The notes: generated from the sequence alone by a model not told the origin. DNA of 46,577 bases from Gemmatimonadales bacterium (GCA_020633775.1 JACKDA010000011.1:1-46577); one strand, 5' to 3'; shown: positions 24,626-36,011, numbered from the stretch's first letter. Made by a program: numbers and translations.

Positions 24626-24708
24626 CCTGCCAATCCGGCAGGAAGCTCCGGTATGCCCATTGCTCCCCTCTCGGGCAGCACGCGAGGCCCCGTCACCGTG
24701 GCGGGGCC
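24626..24708 (+). other. Two stem-loops upstream of dnaK
   Basis: CCTGCC/GGCAGG (24626-24631, 24637-24642) and GGCCCCG/CGGGGCC (24686-24692, 24702-24708) can fold ahead of dnaK. No CIRCE element (TTAGCACTC-N9-GAGTGCTAA) is present. A role in heat-shock control is only a possibility. Confidence 0.3.
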
Positions 24709-24737
24709 CACCCGGACGTCAGGAATGAGGACCAGCA

Positions 24738-26654
<1,917 letters not shown>

Positions 26655-26682
26655 TCGGTCGCGCGCCCGGACCGGCAGGACC

Positions 26683-26715
26683 CGATGCGCGACCGGACCC
26701 CCCGGTCGCGCATCG
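26683..26715 (+). terminator. dnaK terminator hairpin
   Basis: A perfect 14-bp stem, CGATGCGCGACCGG (26683-26696) with CCGGTCGCGCATCG (26702-26715), and a 5-base loop, 28 bases after the dnaK stop codon. The 3' side reads CTGTATTATCC, so the T tract is poor and the strength comes from the stem. Confidence 0.75.
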
Positions 26716-26718
26716 CTG

Positions 26719-26724
26719 TATTAT
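26719..26724 (+). promoter_or_regulatory. Possible -10 element of the HtrA-like gene
   Basis: TATTAT (26719-26724) is the best -10-like hexamer in this part of the window. It lies 69 bp before the chosen start and directly after the dnaK hairpin. No good -35 is visible upstream, since that region is inside the hairpin. Confidence 0.35.
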
Positions 26725-26792
26725 CCAGCAGCCCTGCGGCGTCTCCCTGCTGGACGTTCCACAGGACCTCCTCTTTCCGGATGGATTGCCCG

Positions 26793-28385
26793 ATGTCGCA
26801 CCACGCACGCAACTGGCTGAAGTTCGGGGGCCTCGTCGCCCTCGCCTTCGTGTTGGGATTGTTCTTTGCCGGACTGCTCGACCTGCCCCGCACCAGCGTG
26901 GCGCAGGACCCCGGCCGCGGCGGGATGCCGATCGTGCCGGTCAGTGCCCCCAGGATTCCCGAGGCGCGGCCGCTGGCCGACCTCTCCGAGGCGTTCTCCG
27001 CGGTCGCGGAGGCCGTCCGCCCGTCGGTCGTCTTCATCGAGTCGCGCCGGCCGCAGAGCGCCGCCGCGGTGCGGCGGCCCCAGAACCTGCCGCCCGGCTT
27101 CGAGCGGCTCTTCCCCGACCAGCCGCAGGCGCCGCAGGATGAGGGCGAGAACATCGAGCGCTCGACCGGCTCGGGGTTCATCGTCAGCGCCGACGGCTAC
27201 ATCCTGACCAACCACCACGTCATCGAGGGCGCCCAGTCGGTCAATGTGCGGCTGCTCGACGGCCGGGTGTACCCGGCGAGCATCGTCGGCAGCGACAAGG
27301 ACACCGACGTCGGCGTCCTCCGGATCGACGCGCCCGACCTGCGTCCCGCCGCCCTCGGCTCCTCGGCCGGGGTGCGGATCGGCGAGTGGGTGCTGGCGAT
27401 CGGCAACCCGCTCGGCGACAACCTCACCTTCTCGGTGACCCAGGGGATCGTCAGCGCGAAGGGCCGCGGCCTCGACCCGCTCAACCGCTCCGACCGCGAC
27501 ATCCAGGACTTCATCCAGACCGATGCCGCGATCAACCGCGGCAACTCGGGCGGTCCGCTGGTGAACGTGCGCGGCGAGGTGATCGGCATCAACTCGGCGA
27601 TCGCCTCCTACACCGGCTTCTACGCCGGCTACGCGTTCGCGGTCCCGATCGACCTCGCCCGGGCGGTGATGAACCAGATCATCGCGCGCGGCCGCGTCGA
27701 GCGCACCGCGATGGGCGTGTACGTGCGCACCGCGACCGAGGAGGACGCGATCTACTTCGGCCTCGACTCGATCGCCGGCGTCAAGATCGACAACTTCTCG
27801 TCCGAGGATTCGCCCGCGAAGCGCGCCGGCCTCAAGCCCGGCGACGTGATCACCGCGGTCGACGGGACGCCGGTCAGCTACGTCGCCCAGCTGCAGCAGC
27901 TGGTCGGCTTCCGCGGTCCGGGGGAGACGGTGCGGGTGACCGTCGCCACCCCGTCGGGCACCCGGGAGTCCACGGTGCGGCTGATGAGCGCCGGCACCTC
28001 CGAGGGCTCCGAGCCGGTCGAGGTCACCCCGCCGGCCCCGCCGTCGGATGGGCAGCTCAACGCCCTCGGCGCCGCGACCGAGACGGTCACCAGTGCCCTC
28101 GCGCAGGAGCTGCGCATCCCGACCGGCGTCAAGGGCGTCGTGGTGCGCTCGCTCTCGGCCCGCTCGCCGGCCACCGACCATCTCTGCCCGGCGGAGAACG
28201 GACGACGCTGCGCGCCCGACGTCATCACCGAGGTCGAGGGGAAGCCGGTGCGGAACGAGGCCGACTTCAAGTCGGCAATCGCCGGCGGCGGCCAGAATGG
28301 CGTCATCACCCTCACCGTGGTGGCGCTCGACGACCGCAACACCTCGCGCGTCGAGCGGATCCGGCTGGTCCCGACCGACCGGTAG
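26793..28385 (+). CDS. HtrA/DegP-like serine protease with two PDZ domains
   Basis: A 530-residue envelope protease. A membrane anchor or signal (WLKFGGLVALAFVLGLFFAGL, residues 8-28) precedes a trypsin-like domain with catalytic His142 (TNHHVIEG), Asp172 (DKDTDVGVLRID) and Ser252 (NRGNSGGPL). PDZ1 (about 320-410; AGLKPGDVITAVDGTPV) and a second, more divergent PDZ-like region (about 430-530) follow; the latter carries two Cys (HLCPAENGRRCAP) that could pair. It degrades or refolds damaged periplasmic proteins. The start at ATG 26793 is preferred over ATG 26781 four codons earlier because GGATGG is better spaced as a ribosome site; the frame is open to 26685. Confidence 0.93.
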   Translation: MSHHARNWLKFGGLVALAFVLGLFFAGLLDLPRTSVAQDPGRGGMPIVPVSAPRIPEARPLADLSEAFSAVAEAVRPSVVFIESRRPQSAAAVRRPQNLPPGFERLFPDQPQAPQDEGENIERSTGSGFIVSADGYILTNHHVIEGAQSVNVRLLDGRVYPASIVGSDKDTDVGVLRIDAPDLRPAALGSSAGVRIGEWVLAIGNPLGDNLTFSVTQGIVSAKGRGLDPLNRSDRDIQDFIQTDAAINRGNSGGPLVNVRGEVIGINSAIASYTGFYAGYAFAVPIDLARAVMNQIIARGRVERTAMGVYVRTATEEDAIYFGLDSIAGVKIDNFSSEDSPAKRAGLKPGDVITAVDGTPVSYVAQLQQLVGFRGPGETVRVTVATPSGTRESTVRLMSAGTSEGSEPVEVTPPAPPSDGQLNALGAATETVTSALAQELRIPTGVKGVVVRSLSARSPATDHLCPAENGRRCAPDVITEVEGKPVRNEADFKSAIAGGGQNGVITLTVVALDDRNTSRVERIRLVPTDR

Positions 28386-28406
28386 GCCGCGCGTCCCACA
28401 CGCGAC

Positions 28407-28440
28407 GAGGCCCGCCACCCGAATCGGGGTGGCGGGCCTC
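28407..28440. terminator. Bidirectional terminator hairpin
   Basis: A perfect 14-bp stem GAGGCCCGCCACCC (28407-28420) with GGGTGGCGGGCCTC (28427-28440), a 6-base GAATCG loop and a TTC tail. It sits between the convergent HtrA-like and lipoprotein genes and suits both. Confidence 0.8.
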
Positions 28441-28460
28441 TTCGCATCCGGAGCGGAGGG

Positions 28461-28802
28461 TCAGTCCTTGGCCGGCACCGGGATGTTCATCTCGGTGGCC
28501 TGCTTCTCCCAGTAGTCCCAGCCCCACCCCGCCACGGCGCCGTCGGCGAGCACCACCGGCGAGAGATCGCGCGCGGGGATCGAGTCGGTCGAGGACTCGG
28601 CCCCCGGCCGGGTATAGAGCATCACTTCCCAGAACTTGCCGCCGACCAGGTAGCTCTCGCTGCGGTACGGGGCGGCGGTCTCCATCACCACCGCGACGCT
28701 GTCGCGGTCGATGCCGACGGCGAGGTTCTTGAGGCGGCCATCACCGCAGGCGGCCGCGAGGAGCAGGGCAACGAGCAGGGTCGAACGGGTCAGCGCACGC
28801 AT
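28461..28802 (-). CDS. Small lipoprotein, BamE/OmlA-like pattern (tentative)
   Basis: A 113-residue lipoprotein: signal peptide MRALTRSTLLVALLLAAAC, with Cys19 as the lipidated residue. The remaining 94 residues, with LKNLAVGIDRDSVAVVMETA followed by a GGKFWEVMLYTR strand, recall the alpha-alpha-beta SmpA/BamE fold, where a helix with a small-residue turn precedes a beta sheet. The match is by eye only. The ATG at 28802 starts the signal peptide; the open frame continues to 28907 but is Pro-rich and overlaps the tRNA promoter. Confidence 0.65.
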   Translation of the reverse strand: MRALTRSTLLVALLLAAACGDGRLKNLAVGIDRDSVAVVMETAAPYRSESYLVGGKFWEVMLYTRPGAESSTDSIPARDLSPVVLADGAVAGWGWDYWEKQATEMNIPVPAKD

Positions 28803-28894
28803 GGGCAGGTCCGGGGGATGGTGGTGGGGCGTCGAATCTCGGACGGAATGTAGCGACGGGGGGAAGCCGCTGGCGGGGGGCCGGGCTCGACCGA

Positions 28895-28900
28895 TACCTT
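28895..28900 (+). promoter_or_regulatory. Likely -10 element of the tRNA-Leu gene
   Basis: TACCTT ends 7 bases before the first base of the mature tRNA, where a -10 box should be. It fits the TANNTT pattern seen ahead of other genes in the window. Confidence 0.45.
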
Positions 28901-28907
28901 GGGGCAC

Positions 28908-28989
28908 GCGAGCGTGGCGGAACTGGCAGACGCGCAGGACTTAGGATCCTGTGGGGCAACCCGTCCGGGTTCGACTCCCGGCGCTCGCA
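28908..28989 (+). tRNA. tRNA-Leu (anticodon UAG)
   Basis: An 82-base cloverleaf. The 7-bp acceptor stem is GCGAGCG (28908-28914) with CGCTCGC (28982-28988) plus discriminator A at 28989. The D stem is GCG/CGC. The anticodon stem CAGGA/TCCTG encloses loop CTTAGGA with anticodon TAG at 28942-28944, which reads CUA and CUG leucine codons. A long variable arm (class II, GGG-CAA-CCC) and the T arm CCGGG-TTCGACT-CCCGG follow. The 3' CCA is not encoded. Confidence 0.97.
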
Positions 28990-29024
28990 TCGGAGACCAT
29001 CACACCGCGCCGCGGCGACCCCGG

Positions 29025-30179
29025 CTACGGCTCCCACCCCTCCTCGATCAGCGCGAGGAGCACCTCCACCACCCGCGCGTCGAAGCGCGACCCGCTGCCG
29101 GAGCGCAGCACCCCGATGAGCGCGTCGGTGTCGAGCCCGGGACGATAGGCGCGGTCGGAGCGCATCGCGTCGAAGACATCGGCCACGGTGAGGATCCGCA
29201 CCAGCAGCGGGATCTCGTCATCCTTGAGGCCGAGCGGGTAGCCGCTGCCGTCGAGCAGTTCGTGATGGTGCCGCACCATCGGCAGGAGCGGGGCAAACCC
29301 GGGGATCGCCGCGAGCCGCTGGACGCCGAGGTCCGGATGCGAACGGATCAGGTCGCGCTCGGCGGTCGTCAGTGGCCCGACCTTGTCGAGCACCGCGGTC
29401 GGGATGCCGAGCTTGCCGATGTCGTGGACCAGGCCGCCCAGCTCCAGGTGGCGCAGGTCGCGACGGGAGAGCCCGAGTCGCCGACCGAGTTCCACGGCCC
29501 AGGCGGCGACCCGCTCGGAGCGCCCCATCGTCCACGGCGAGACCGCATCGACCATCCGCGCCACGGCCCGCATCGCGCCGGTGCCGACGGCCTCGAGTTC
29601 CTCGAAGCGCAGCACCGTCCCGAACGGGAGCGCGGCGTGCTCCGCCAGTTGCCGCCCATCGGCCGCCCGCTCGGCGGTGGTGGTCCCTCCCTCGGGCCAC
29701 TGGACCACCAGCACCGCCAGGGTCTCCTCCTCCACCTCGATCGGCCAGGCGGCCACGGCGGCGTCGGCATCGCGCGAGGGCCAGATCGACCCGAGCGCCC
29801 ACGCCTCGCCGGTCCAGGGAGCACTCGCCAGTCCCGGTCGCCCGAACAGCATCGCCGGTGAGGGGATCTCGGCCCGCTCCGTGGTGCTGCCATCGTGCTC
29901 GCGGATCACCATCGACCACGCCCCGTCGCTGTTCACCGGCGCGAGCATGCACGCCGCCCGGTGGCAGCCCAGCAGCGTGAACGCGGCGTCGAACAGGGCG
30001 GCGCGGGTCGCGGCGAGGGTGCGCGAACGCATCGCCGCGGCATCGAGCTGCCGGAGCACGAGGGGGAGATCGGGGGTGGGAGGCATGTCAGGGAGCATCG
30101 CCCGCTGTACCGGTGAGGTCCACCCCTCCTCCGACGGGACGATCGCGGGCGCCGCCTCGACGGGGCCCTCGCTCAGCAC
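29025..30179 (-). CDS. HD-GYP domain protein (putative cyclic-di-GMP phosphodiesterase)
   Basis: A 384-residue protein. The N-terminal 190 residues look like a GAF-type sensory domain (LRQLDAAAMRSRTLAATRAA, ending FGTVLRFEELEAV). The C-terminal half is an HD-GYP domain with VHDIGKLGIP (His252-Asp253) and the full HHELLDGSGYP signature (305-315), which predicts an active enzyme that degrades cyclic-di-GMP. It lies directly behind a single-domain response regulator, with a 7-bp overlap, so the pair may act as a split regulator. The GTG at 30179 gives that overlap; an ATG 27 codons later (about 30098) would also keep both domains. It converges on tRNA-Leu with 35 bp between. Confidence 0.92.
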   Translation of the reverse strand: MLSEGPVEAAPAIVPSEEGWTSPVQRAMLPDMPPTPDLPLVLRQLDAAAMRSRTLAATRAALFDAAFTLLGCHRAACMLAPVNSDGAWSMVIREHDGSTTERAEIPSPAMLFGRPGLASAPWTGEAWALGSIWPSRDADAAVAAWPIEVEEETLAVLVVQWPEGGTTTAERAADGRQLAEHAALPFGTVLRFEELEAVGTGAMRAVARMVDAVSPWTMGRSERVAAWAVELGRRLGLSRRDLRHLELGGLVHDIGKLGIPTAVLDKVGPLTTAERDLIRSHPDLGVQRLAAIPGFAPLLPMVRHHHELLDGSGYPLGLKDDEIPLLVRILTVADVFDAMRSDRAYRPGLDTDALIGVLRSGSGSRFDARVVEVLLALIEEGWEP

Positions 30180-30559
30180 GCGGCGCGGCCCCGACGAAAG
30201 AGGGCGAGGCGCACGGCGTCGACGACCACGGCGAGATCCTCGAGCTTCCCGAGGAGGGGGGCGCCGATCTCCTCGATCCGCGAGCTCACCAGCGGATCAT
30301 CGGCGATGCCGGTCAGGAAGATCACCCGCCCCTCCAGCGCCGGATGCTCGGCGATGAGGCGCGGATAGAAGTCGAGGCCGTTGCCGCCCGGCATCATCAC
30401 GTCGCTGATGACGACGTCCGGCGGCGCGGAGGCCATCGTCGACAACGCGCTGGCCGGCGAGTCGGCCTCGGCCACCTCGTAGGCGGCCCGCTCGAGCTGG
30501 CGGCGGAGGGCGCGCCGCAGGTCGGCGTCGTCATCGACGATGAGGATCAGGGGCGTCAC
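30173..30559 (-). CDS. Single-domain response regulator
   Basis: A 128-residue CheY-like receiver: acidic pocket LIVDDDAD (Asp9-Asp11), phospho-acceptor Asp53 in VISDVMMPGGNG, Thr83 in FLTG and Lys105 in LLGKLEDL. There is no output domain; the length is one receiver. It should be phosphorylated by an unlinked histidine kinase and probably signals to the overlapping HD-GYP gene downstream. It is divergent from trigger factor, with 86 bp between the starts. Confidence 0.93.
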   Translation of the reverse strand: MTPLILIVDDDADLRRALRRQLERAAYEVAEADSPASALSTMASAPPDVVISDVMMPGGNGLDFYPRLIAEHPALEGRVIFLTGIADDPLVSSRIEEIGAPLLGKLEDLAVVVDAVRLALFRRGRAAC

Positions 30560-30607
30560 CCCCCTGTGATCGGACGCGGGCGCCGAAAGCTTAGCCCCGG
30601 ATCCCGT

Positions 30608-30637
30608 TTGACCCCCGGGCCCGGCGGCGGGTAGCTT
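30608..30637 (+). promoter_or_regulatory. Promoter of the tig-clpP unit
   Basis: TTGACC (30608-30613), an 18-bp spacer and TAGCTT (30632-30637). Only 8 bases separate the -10 box from the ATG at 30646, so the transcript would start at or next to the start codon and be leaderless or nearly so. Confidence 0.5.
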
Positions 30638-30645
30638 TCCGGGCT

Positions 30646-31908
30646 ATGACCGAGATCACCATCGAAACCACCGCCCAGGATGTTGCCTCCCGCTCCCTGC
30701 GCGTGACCGTCCCCGTCGAGAAGCTGGCCGCGGCCGAGCGCCGGGCCGTCAAGGAATACGCCCGCCAGGTCCGGCTTCCCGGATTCCGGAAGGGGCACGC
30801 CCCCGAACCGGTCGTCCGCCGCCGTTTTGGCAGTGAGATCAAGCAGTACGTGCTCCAGGACGCGGTCCGCGAGAGCTGGGACACGATCCTCAAGTCCGGC
30901 GACCTCAAGCCGACCGCCGACCCGCAGATCAGCAACCTCTCGTTCGAGGAGGGCCAGCCGCTCGCCTTCGATGTCCTGGTCGAGGTGCGTCCCAGCCTGG
31001 AACTCGCCACCACGGGCGGGTTCACCCTCACCCGCACGATCGAGCCGGTCTCGGACGACCAGGTGAACGAGCAGGTCGGCAAGCTGCGGGAGCAGAAGGC
31101 GACCTGGGTGCCGATCGAGGGCGACGGCGTGCGGCCCAAGCCGGGCCAGCTCGTCTCCGTGACCGTGACGACGCTTGAAAACGGCGAGCCGACCGCCCCC
31201 GCCTCCCCGCACTCGCTGGTCCTCGGCGATGGCCAGGCGATCCCGGACCTGGAGGAGCGGATCATGACCCTCTCCCCGGGCGAGACGGTCGAGGCGGAGG
31301 TGAAGCTGCCCGAGGATCACCCGGACGAGGCCCGTCGGGGCGAGGCGCGGCAGGTGCGGATCACCCTGCACGACGTGAAGGAGCAGGCGCTGCCGGAGCT
31401 CGATGACGCGTTCGCCGGGGAATTCGGCGAGTTCGCCTCGATGGACGCCCTGCGGACCGCGATCCGCGAGGACCTCGAGGCCGAGGCCCGTCGGACTGCC
31501 GATTCGGCGGTCCGGGACCAGCTGATCGAGAAGCTCGTGGCCGCCAACGACGTGCCGACCCCGCCCTCGCTGGTGGCCCGGCTGAGCGCGGCCTACGCCG
31601 AGGGGTATCAGGTCCCGCCCGACCAGCGGGAGGCGTTCGCGAGCCAGTTCCGGCCGATCGCCGAGGCGCAGGTTCGCCGGGAGCTGGTGCTGGATGCCGT
31701 GGCGACGGCCCACAACCTGCAGGCGACCGAGGCAGACCTCGACGCGCGGATCGCCGAGATGGCGGCCGCCCGGGGGACCGAGCCGGGCAAGCTGTACGCC
31801 CAGCTGGAGCAGGCCAAGCGGCTGCCGGAGCTGGAGCGGCAGCTGACCGAGGAGAAGACGTTCACCTGGCTGCTGGAGCAGTCCACCGTTTCGGAGGGCG
31901 CCGCGTGA
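30646..31908 (+). CDS. tig: Trigger factor, ribosome-associated chaperone
   Basis: A 420-residue trigger factor. The N-terminal ribosome-binding domain carries the LPGFRKGHAP signature (about 44-53). The middle part (about 150-245) is in the place of the FKBP-like prolyl isomerase domain, and the C-terminal part (about 250-420) is the helical chaperone arms. The protein meets nascent chains at the ribosome exit. The gene leads the tig-clpP-clpX order common in bacteria. Its stop overlaps the clpP start (GTGA, 31905-31908). No ribosome site is evident, in line with leaderless initiation. Confidence 0.93.
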   Translation: MTEITIETTAQDVASRSLRVTVPVEKLAAAERRAVKEYARQVRLPGFRKGHAPEPVVRRRFGSEIKQYVLQDAVRESWDTILKSGDLKPTADPQISNLSFEEGQPLAFDVLVEVRPSLELATTGGFTLTRTIEPVSDDQVNEQVGKLREQKATWVPIEGDGVRPKPGQLVSVTVTTLENGEPTAPASPHSLVLGDGQAIPDLEERIMTLSPGETVEAEVKLPEDHPDEARRGEARQVRITLHDVKEQALPELDDAFAGEFGEFASMDALRTAIREDLEAEARRTADSAVRDQLIEKLVAANDVPTPPSLVARLSAAYAEGYQVPPDQREAFASQFRPIAEAQVRRELVLDAVATAHNLQATEADLDARIAEMAAARGTEPGKLYAQLEQAKRLPELERQLTEEKTFTWLLEQSTVSEGAA

Positions 31909-32519
31909 CGCACGCCGCCATCTATCCGCCGTACATCATCGAGCGTTCCTCGCGCGGCGAGCGGACGTACGACATCTTCTCGCGCCTGCTGATGGACCGG
32001 ATCGTCTTCCTCGGCGCGGGGATCGACGACAACGTCGCGAACATCATCATCGCGCAGCTGCTGTTCCTCGAGGCCGACAACGCCGAGAAGGACATCTACC
32101 TGTACCTGAACTCGCCGGGCGGGATCGTGTCGAGCGGGATGGCGATCTACGACACGATGCAGCACCTGAAGGCGCCGGTGAACACGATCTGCATGGGGAT
32201 GGCGGCCTCGATGGGGTCGTTCCTCCTCGCGGCCGGGACGAAGGGGAAGCGCGCCGCGCTGCCGCACGCCCGGATCATGATCCACCAGCCGTCGGGCGGC
32301 ACGCAGGGGACCGCGGCCGACATCGAGATCCAGGCCCGCGAGATCCTCTACCTGCGCAGCAAGATGAACGAGCTGTACGCCAAGCACACCGGCCAGCCGA
32401 TCGAGCAGATCGAGCGCGACATGGATCGGGACCGGTTCATGAGCGCCGAGGAAGCCAAGGAATACGGGCTGATCGACGAGATCTTCCACCCGCGTCAGGT
32501 GCCGGCGCCCGGGGCCTGA
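31905..32519 (+). CDS. clpP: ATP-dependent Clp protease proteolytic subunit
   Basis: A 204-residue ClpP. The catalytic triad is Ser102 (GMAASMGSFL), His127 (RIMIHQPSGG) and Asp176 (MDRDRFMSAEEA), and the N-terminal IIERSSRGERTYDIFSRLL is typical. It forms the double-ring proteolytic chamber used by ClpX. The GTG start at 31905 overlaps the trigger factor stop codon by 4 bp; this fits the family's N terminus and suggests translational coupling. clpX follows after 70 bp. Confidence 0.97.
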   Translation: MTHAAIYPPYIIERSSRGERTYDIFSRLLMDRIVFLGAGIDDNVANIIIAQLLFLEADNAEKDIYLYLNSPGGIVSSGMAIYDTMQHLKAPVNTICMGMAASMGSFLLAAGTKGKRAALPHARIMIHQPSGGTQGTAADIEIQAREILYLRSKMNELYAKHTGQPIEQIERDMDRDRFMSAEEAKEYGLIDEIFHPRQVPAPGA

Positions 32520-32589
32520 CATTTGACCAATCCGGATCCGGGAGGCAGCTTCAGGCATCCTCCTCCCGGCCGGGACACCGGCGGTTCCC

Positions 32590-33831
<1,242 letters not shown>

Positions 33832-33836
33832 CCGGC

Positions 33837-34445
33837 GTGGCGACCCCGTCGCCGCTGGCGCGCCATCCGGCCGAGTTCGTCGGCTCCTTCCCCGACCCGG
33901 CCCACCGCCTCGAGCCGGCCCTGCCGGAGTTCGCCTTCATCGGCCGCTCCAACGTCGGCAAGTCGTCCCTCCTCAACGCGCTCACCGGCCGCCGCGCGCT
34001 CGCACGGGTCTCCTCGACCCCCGGCAAGACGCAGCTCCTCAACGTGTACCGCCTCGACCCCTGCTACCTGATCGACCTCCCCGGCTACGGCTGGGCGCGG
34101 GCCGCGAAGGGCGAGCGCGAGGGATACCGTCGGCTGCTGGAGCGGGTGCTGCAGACCCGCGATTCGCTGAGCGGGGTCGTCTGGCTGCTCGACATCCGCC
34201 ACCCGCCGTCGAAGGATGACCAGGCCTTCCACGCACTGCTGGTCGCCTCGGGCCGCCCGGTGCTCGCGGTGCTGACCAAGGCCGACAAGCTCAACCAGAC
34301 CGGCCGGGCGAAGGCGCTCGCCGACCGGACCATCGAACTCGGCCTCGAGGCCGACCAGCTGCAGGTGGTGTCGTCGGAAACCGGGCTCGGCATCGCCGAC
34401 CTCGGCACCGCGATCCTCGCCGCCGCCCAGGAGATCCCCGCATGA
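33837..34445 (+). CDS. engB: Ribosome biogenesis GTPase EngB/YsxC
   Basis: A 202-residue TrmE/Era-type GTPase: G1 GRSNVGKSSLL, G2 Thr in SSTPGKTQLLN, G3 DLPGYGWA, G4 TKADK and G5 SSETG. It is required for assembly of the large ribosomal subunit in bacteria that carry it. The GTG at 33837 is set by an AGGAGG at 33821-33826, which overlaps the end of clpX. The gene overlaps the next by 4 bp (ATGA). Its place after clpX recurs in several bacterial groups. Confidence 0.95.
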   Translation: MATPSPLARHPAEFVGSFPDPAHRLEPALPEFAFIGRSNVGKSSLLNALTGRRALARVSSTPGKTQLLNVYRLDPCYLIDLPGYGWARAAKGEREGYRRLLERVLQTRDSLSGVVWLLDIRHPPSKDDQAFHALLVASGRPVLAVLTKADKLNQTGRAKALADRTIELGLEADQLQVVSSETGLGIADLGTAILAAAQEIPA

Positions 34446-35092
34446 TGGTTGCCGCCTTGCGCCTCGCCGTGGTCGTCGCCAGCGTCGCCGCGTGCGGCGC
34501 CAGCCGCGCGCCGGCCCAGCAACCCGCCAGCGCCTCGCCGACCGACTCGCTCTTCGGGCTGGTGCCCCCGGGCTACGGCCAGCTCAACCAGGACGTCATC
34601 ACCATCCGGCTCCGGAGCGGCGACCTCGAGATCCGCTTCACGCCGCTCGACGAGCGGGTCACCCGGCTCCTCGCCGATGACGCCTACCAGTCCCTCAACC
34701 TCCTCACCAACCGCTATCAGGCGACGATCGACTCGCTCGCCGCGGTCGAGGGGATCCGCCGCCCGGGGCTCGCGCTGATCACCTTCTTCGCGCTGGCGCC
34801 CAACACCCCGTTCGACCCCAACCTCGTGCTGCTCACCACCCGCAATCGCCTGCTCCGCCCCTCGGCGTTCATCCCGCTCTCGGCGTCGTTCAGCGCCCAG
34901 CGGCTCGAGGTCCGCACCCAGGCGATGGGGCTCTACCTGTTCGAGGACATCATCCCGGTCACCGAGCCGTTCTCGATCGGCTACCTCGGGTCGACGACCG
35001 ACGAGTGGGAGCGGCGGCTGACCCGCTTCGACCGGGAGCGGGCCCGGATCCTCGGGAAGGTGAAGCAGGCACCGACCTCGGGGACCCCCTGA
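34442..35092 (+). CDS. Lipoprotein of unknown function
   Basis: A 216-residue predicted lipoprotein (MMVAALRLAVVVASVAAC, Cys18). The mature part has no family I can name: an N-terminal QQPASASPTDSLFGL linker, a strand-rich core with ITIRLRSGDLEIRFTPLDER and LRPSAFIPLSASFSAQRLEV, and a charged C-terminal helix (EWERRLTRFDRERARILGKV). The ATG overlaps the engB stop (ATGA) and its stop overlaps the next start (TGATG), so all three are made from one transcript. Function unknown. Confidence 0.8.
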   Translation: MMVAALRLAVVVASVAACGASRAPAQQPASASPTDSLFGLVPPGYGQLNQDVITIRLRSGDLEIRFTPLDERVTRLLADDAYQSLNLLTNRYQATIDSLAAVEGIRRPGLALITFFALAPNTPFDPNLVLLTTRNRLLRPSAFIPLSASFSAQRLEVRTQAMGLYLFEDIIPVTEPFSIGYLGSTTDEWERRLTRFDRERARILGKVKQAPTSGTP

Positions 35093-35934
35093 TGCCGGTC
35101 CTGCCACTGCGGACCGTGGCGCCGGCGGCCGGGATGACCCGGCTCAGCGAGGAGTGGCTCGCCGACCTCGACGCGGCGCTGCGGGCCGAGGACGCCGACT
35201 GGCGGCGCACCTGCCGGGAGACGCTGTTCCAGCTGGCGCATCCGGGCCAGGGGAGCTGGGAGGAGCGGGTCGCGGACACCTCGCTCCCGATGGCGAGCCG
35301 CCTCGCCCTCGAGGCGTTCGACCCCGCCAACATCACGCTGGAGCCCGAGTACTACGCCGACGTCGATCCGGAGCGGTTCGCGCGGGTGAAGCCGCTGCTC
35401 TGGCTCTGGTACACCTTCGACCGGTTGCCGATCGGGGGCCAGCACGTGGCCCTCGGGGTGATGCTGCGGCGGGTCCTCGCCCCCCACGTCTTCAAGCGGG
35501 TCGGGGCCAACTTCAAGTGCTTCCAGCACGTCGAGGTGTCGTTCGGCTACAACCTCGAGGTCGGCGACGACGTCGTGGTGCACCGGCACGTCCTGCTCGA
35601 CGATCGCGGCGGCCTGGTCCTCGGCGACCGGGTCTCGATCTCGGACTACGCCAACATCTACTCGCACACCCACAGCATCGTCGACCAGCAGGACGTGACC
35701 TGCCTGCGGACGGTGCTGGAGGACGACGTCCGGGTCACCTACCATGCCACGGTCCTGGCGGGCGTGCGGGTGGCCCGCAACGGCATGGTCGGCGCCGCCG
35801 CCGTCGCGACCAAGGATGTCCGGCCCTACCACGTCAACGTCGGCATCCCCGCGAAGAGCGTCCGGGTCAAGCCGAACGCCCCGCCCGAGCTGGTCCGCAA
35901 CGCCCGCCTCCCGGAGCATCCGGACGGGTCGTGA
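35092..35934 (+). CDS. Acyltransferase with left-handed beta-helix (hexapeptide) domain
   Basis: A 280-residue protein. The C-terminal half is a hexapeptide-repeat beta helix (FGYNLEVGDDVVVHRHVLLD, then RVSISDYANIYSHTHSI, VLEDDVRVTYHATVLAGVRV and NGMVGAAAVATKDVRPYHVN), ending in VGIPAKSVRVKP, the typical end of maltose/galactoside O-acetyltransferase-like enzymes. The likely catalytic His is in YSHTHS. The first 110 residues form a helical extension seen in some homologues. The acyl acceptor is unknown. The start follows from the TGATG overlap at 35090-35094. The first of the TCGTGAC repeats overlaps its stop codon. Confidence 0.85.
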   Translation: MPVLPLRTVAPAAGMTRLSEEWLADLDAALRAEDADWRRTCRETLFQLAHPGQGSWEERVADTSLPMASRLALEAFDPANITLEPEYYADVDPERFARVKPLLWLWYTFDRLPIGGQHVALGVMLRRVLAPHVFKRVGANFKCFQHVEVSFGYNLEVGDDVVVHRHVLLDDRGGLVLGDRVSISDYANIYSHTHSIVDQQDVTCLRTVLEDDVRVTYHATVLAGVRVARNGMVGAAAVATKDVRPYHVNVGIPAKSVRVKPNAPPELVRNARLPEHPDGS

Positions 35935-36011
35935 CCCGTTCGTGACACCCGGACGCCCCCGGTCGCGGGGCCTCCGGGCATTCGTGACAGAACTGTTGCC
36001 TTCGTCGTGAC
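35929..36011 (+). promoter_or_regulatory. Four TCGTGAC repeats upstream of the TonB-receptor gene
   Basis: TCGTGAC occurs at 35929-35935, 35940-35946, 35982-35988 and 36005-36011. The first pair has an 11-bp period with a 4-bp spacer. On the other strand this reads TGTCACGAACGGGTCACGA, the layout of PhoB/OmpR-family binding sites. The matching GTGAC pair at 38876-38891 precedes the next gene. Regulator identity is inferred. Confidence 0.5.

Noticed and set aside
24564..24737. CIRCE or other heat-shock operator ahead of dnaK
   Set aside because: No TTAGCACTC/GAGTGCTAA inverted repeat is present; only generic GC-rich stem-loops were seen.
35929..36011. A firm PhoB (Pho box) call
   Set aside because: The period is right, but the half-site orientation is reversed relative to a classical Pho box, the other two copies do not keep the 11-bp phase, and no pho gene is in the window. 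Kept only as an OmpR/PhoB-like hypothesis.
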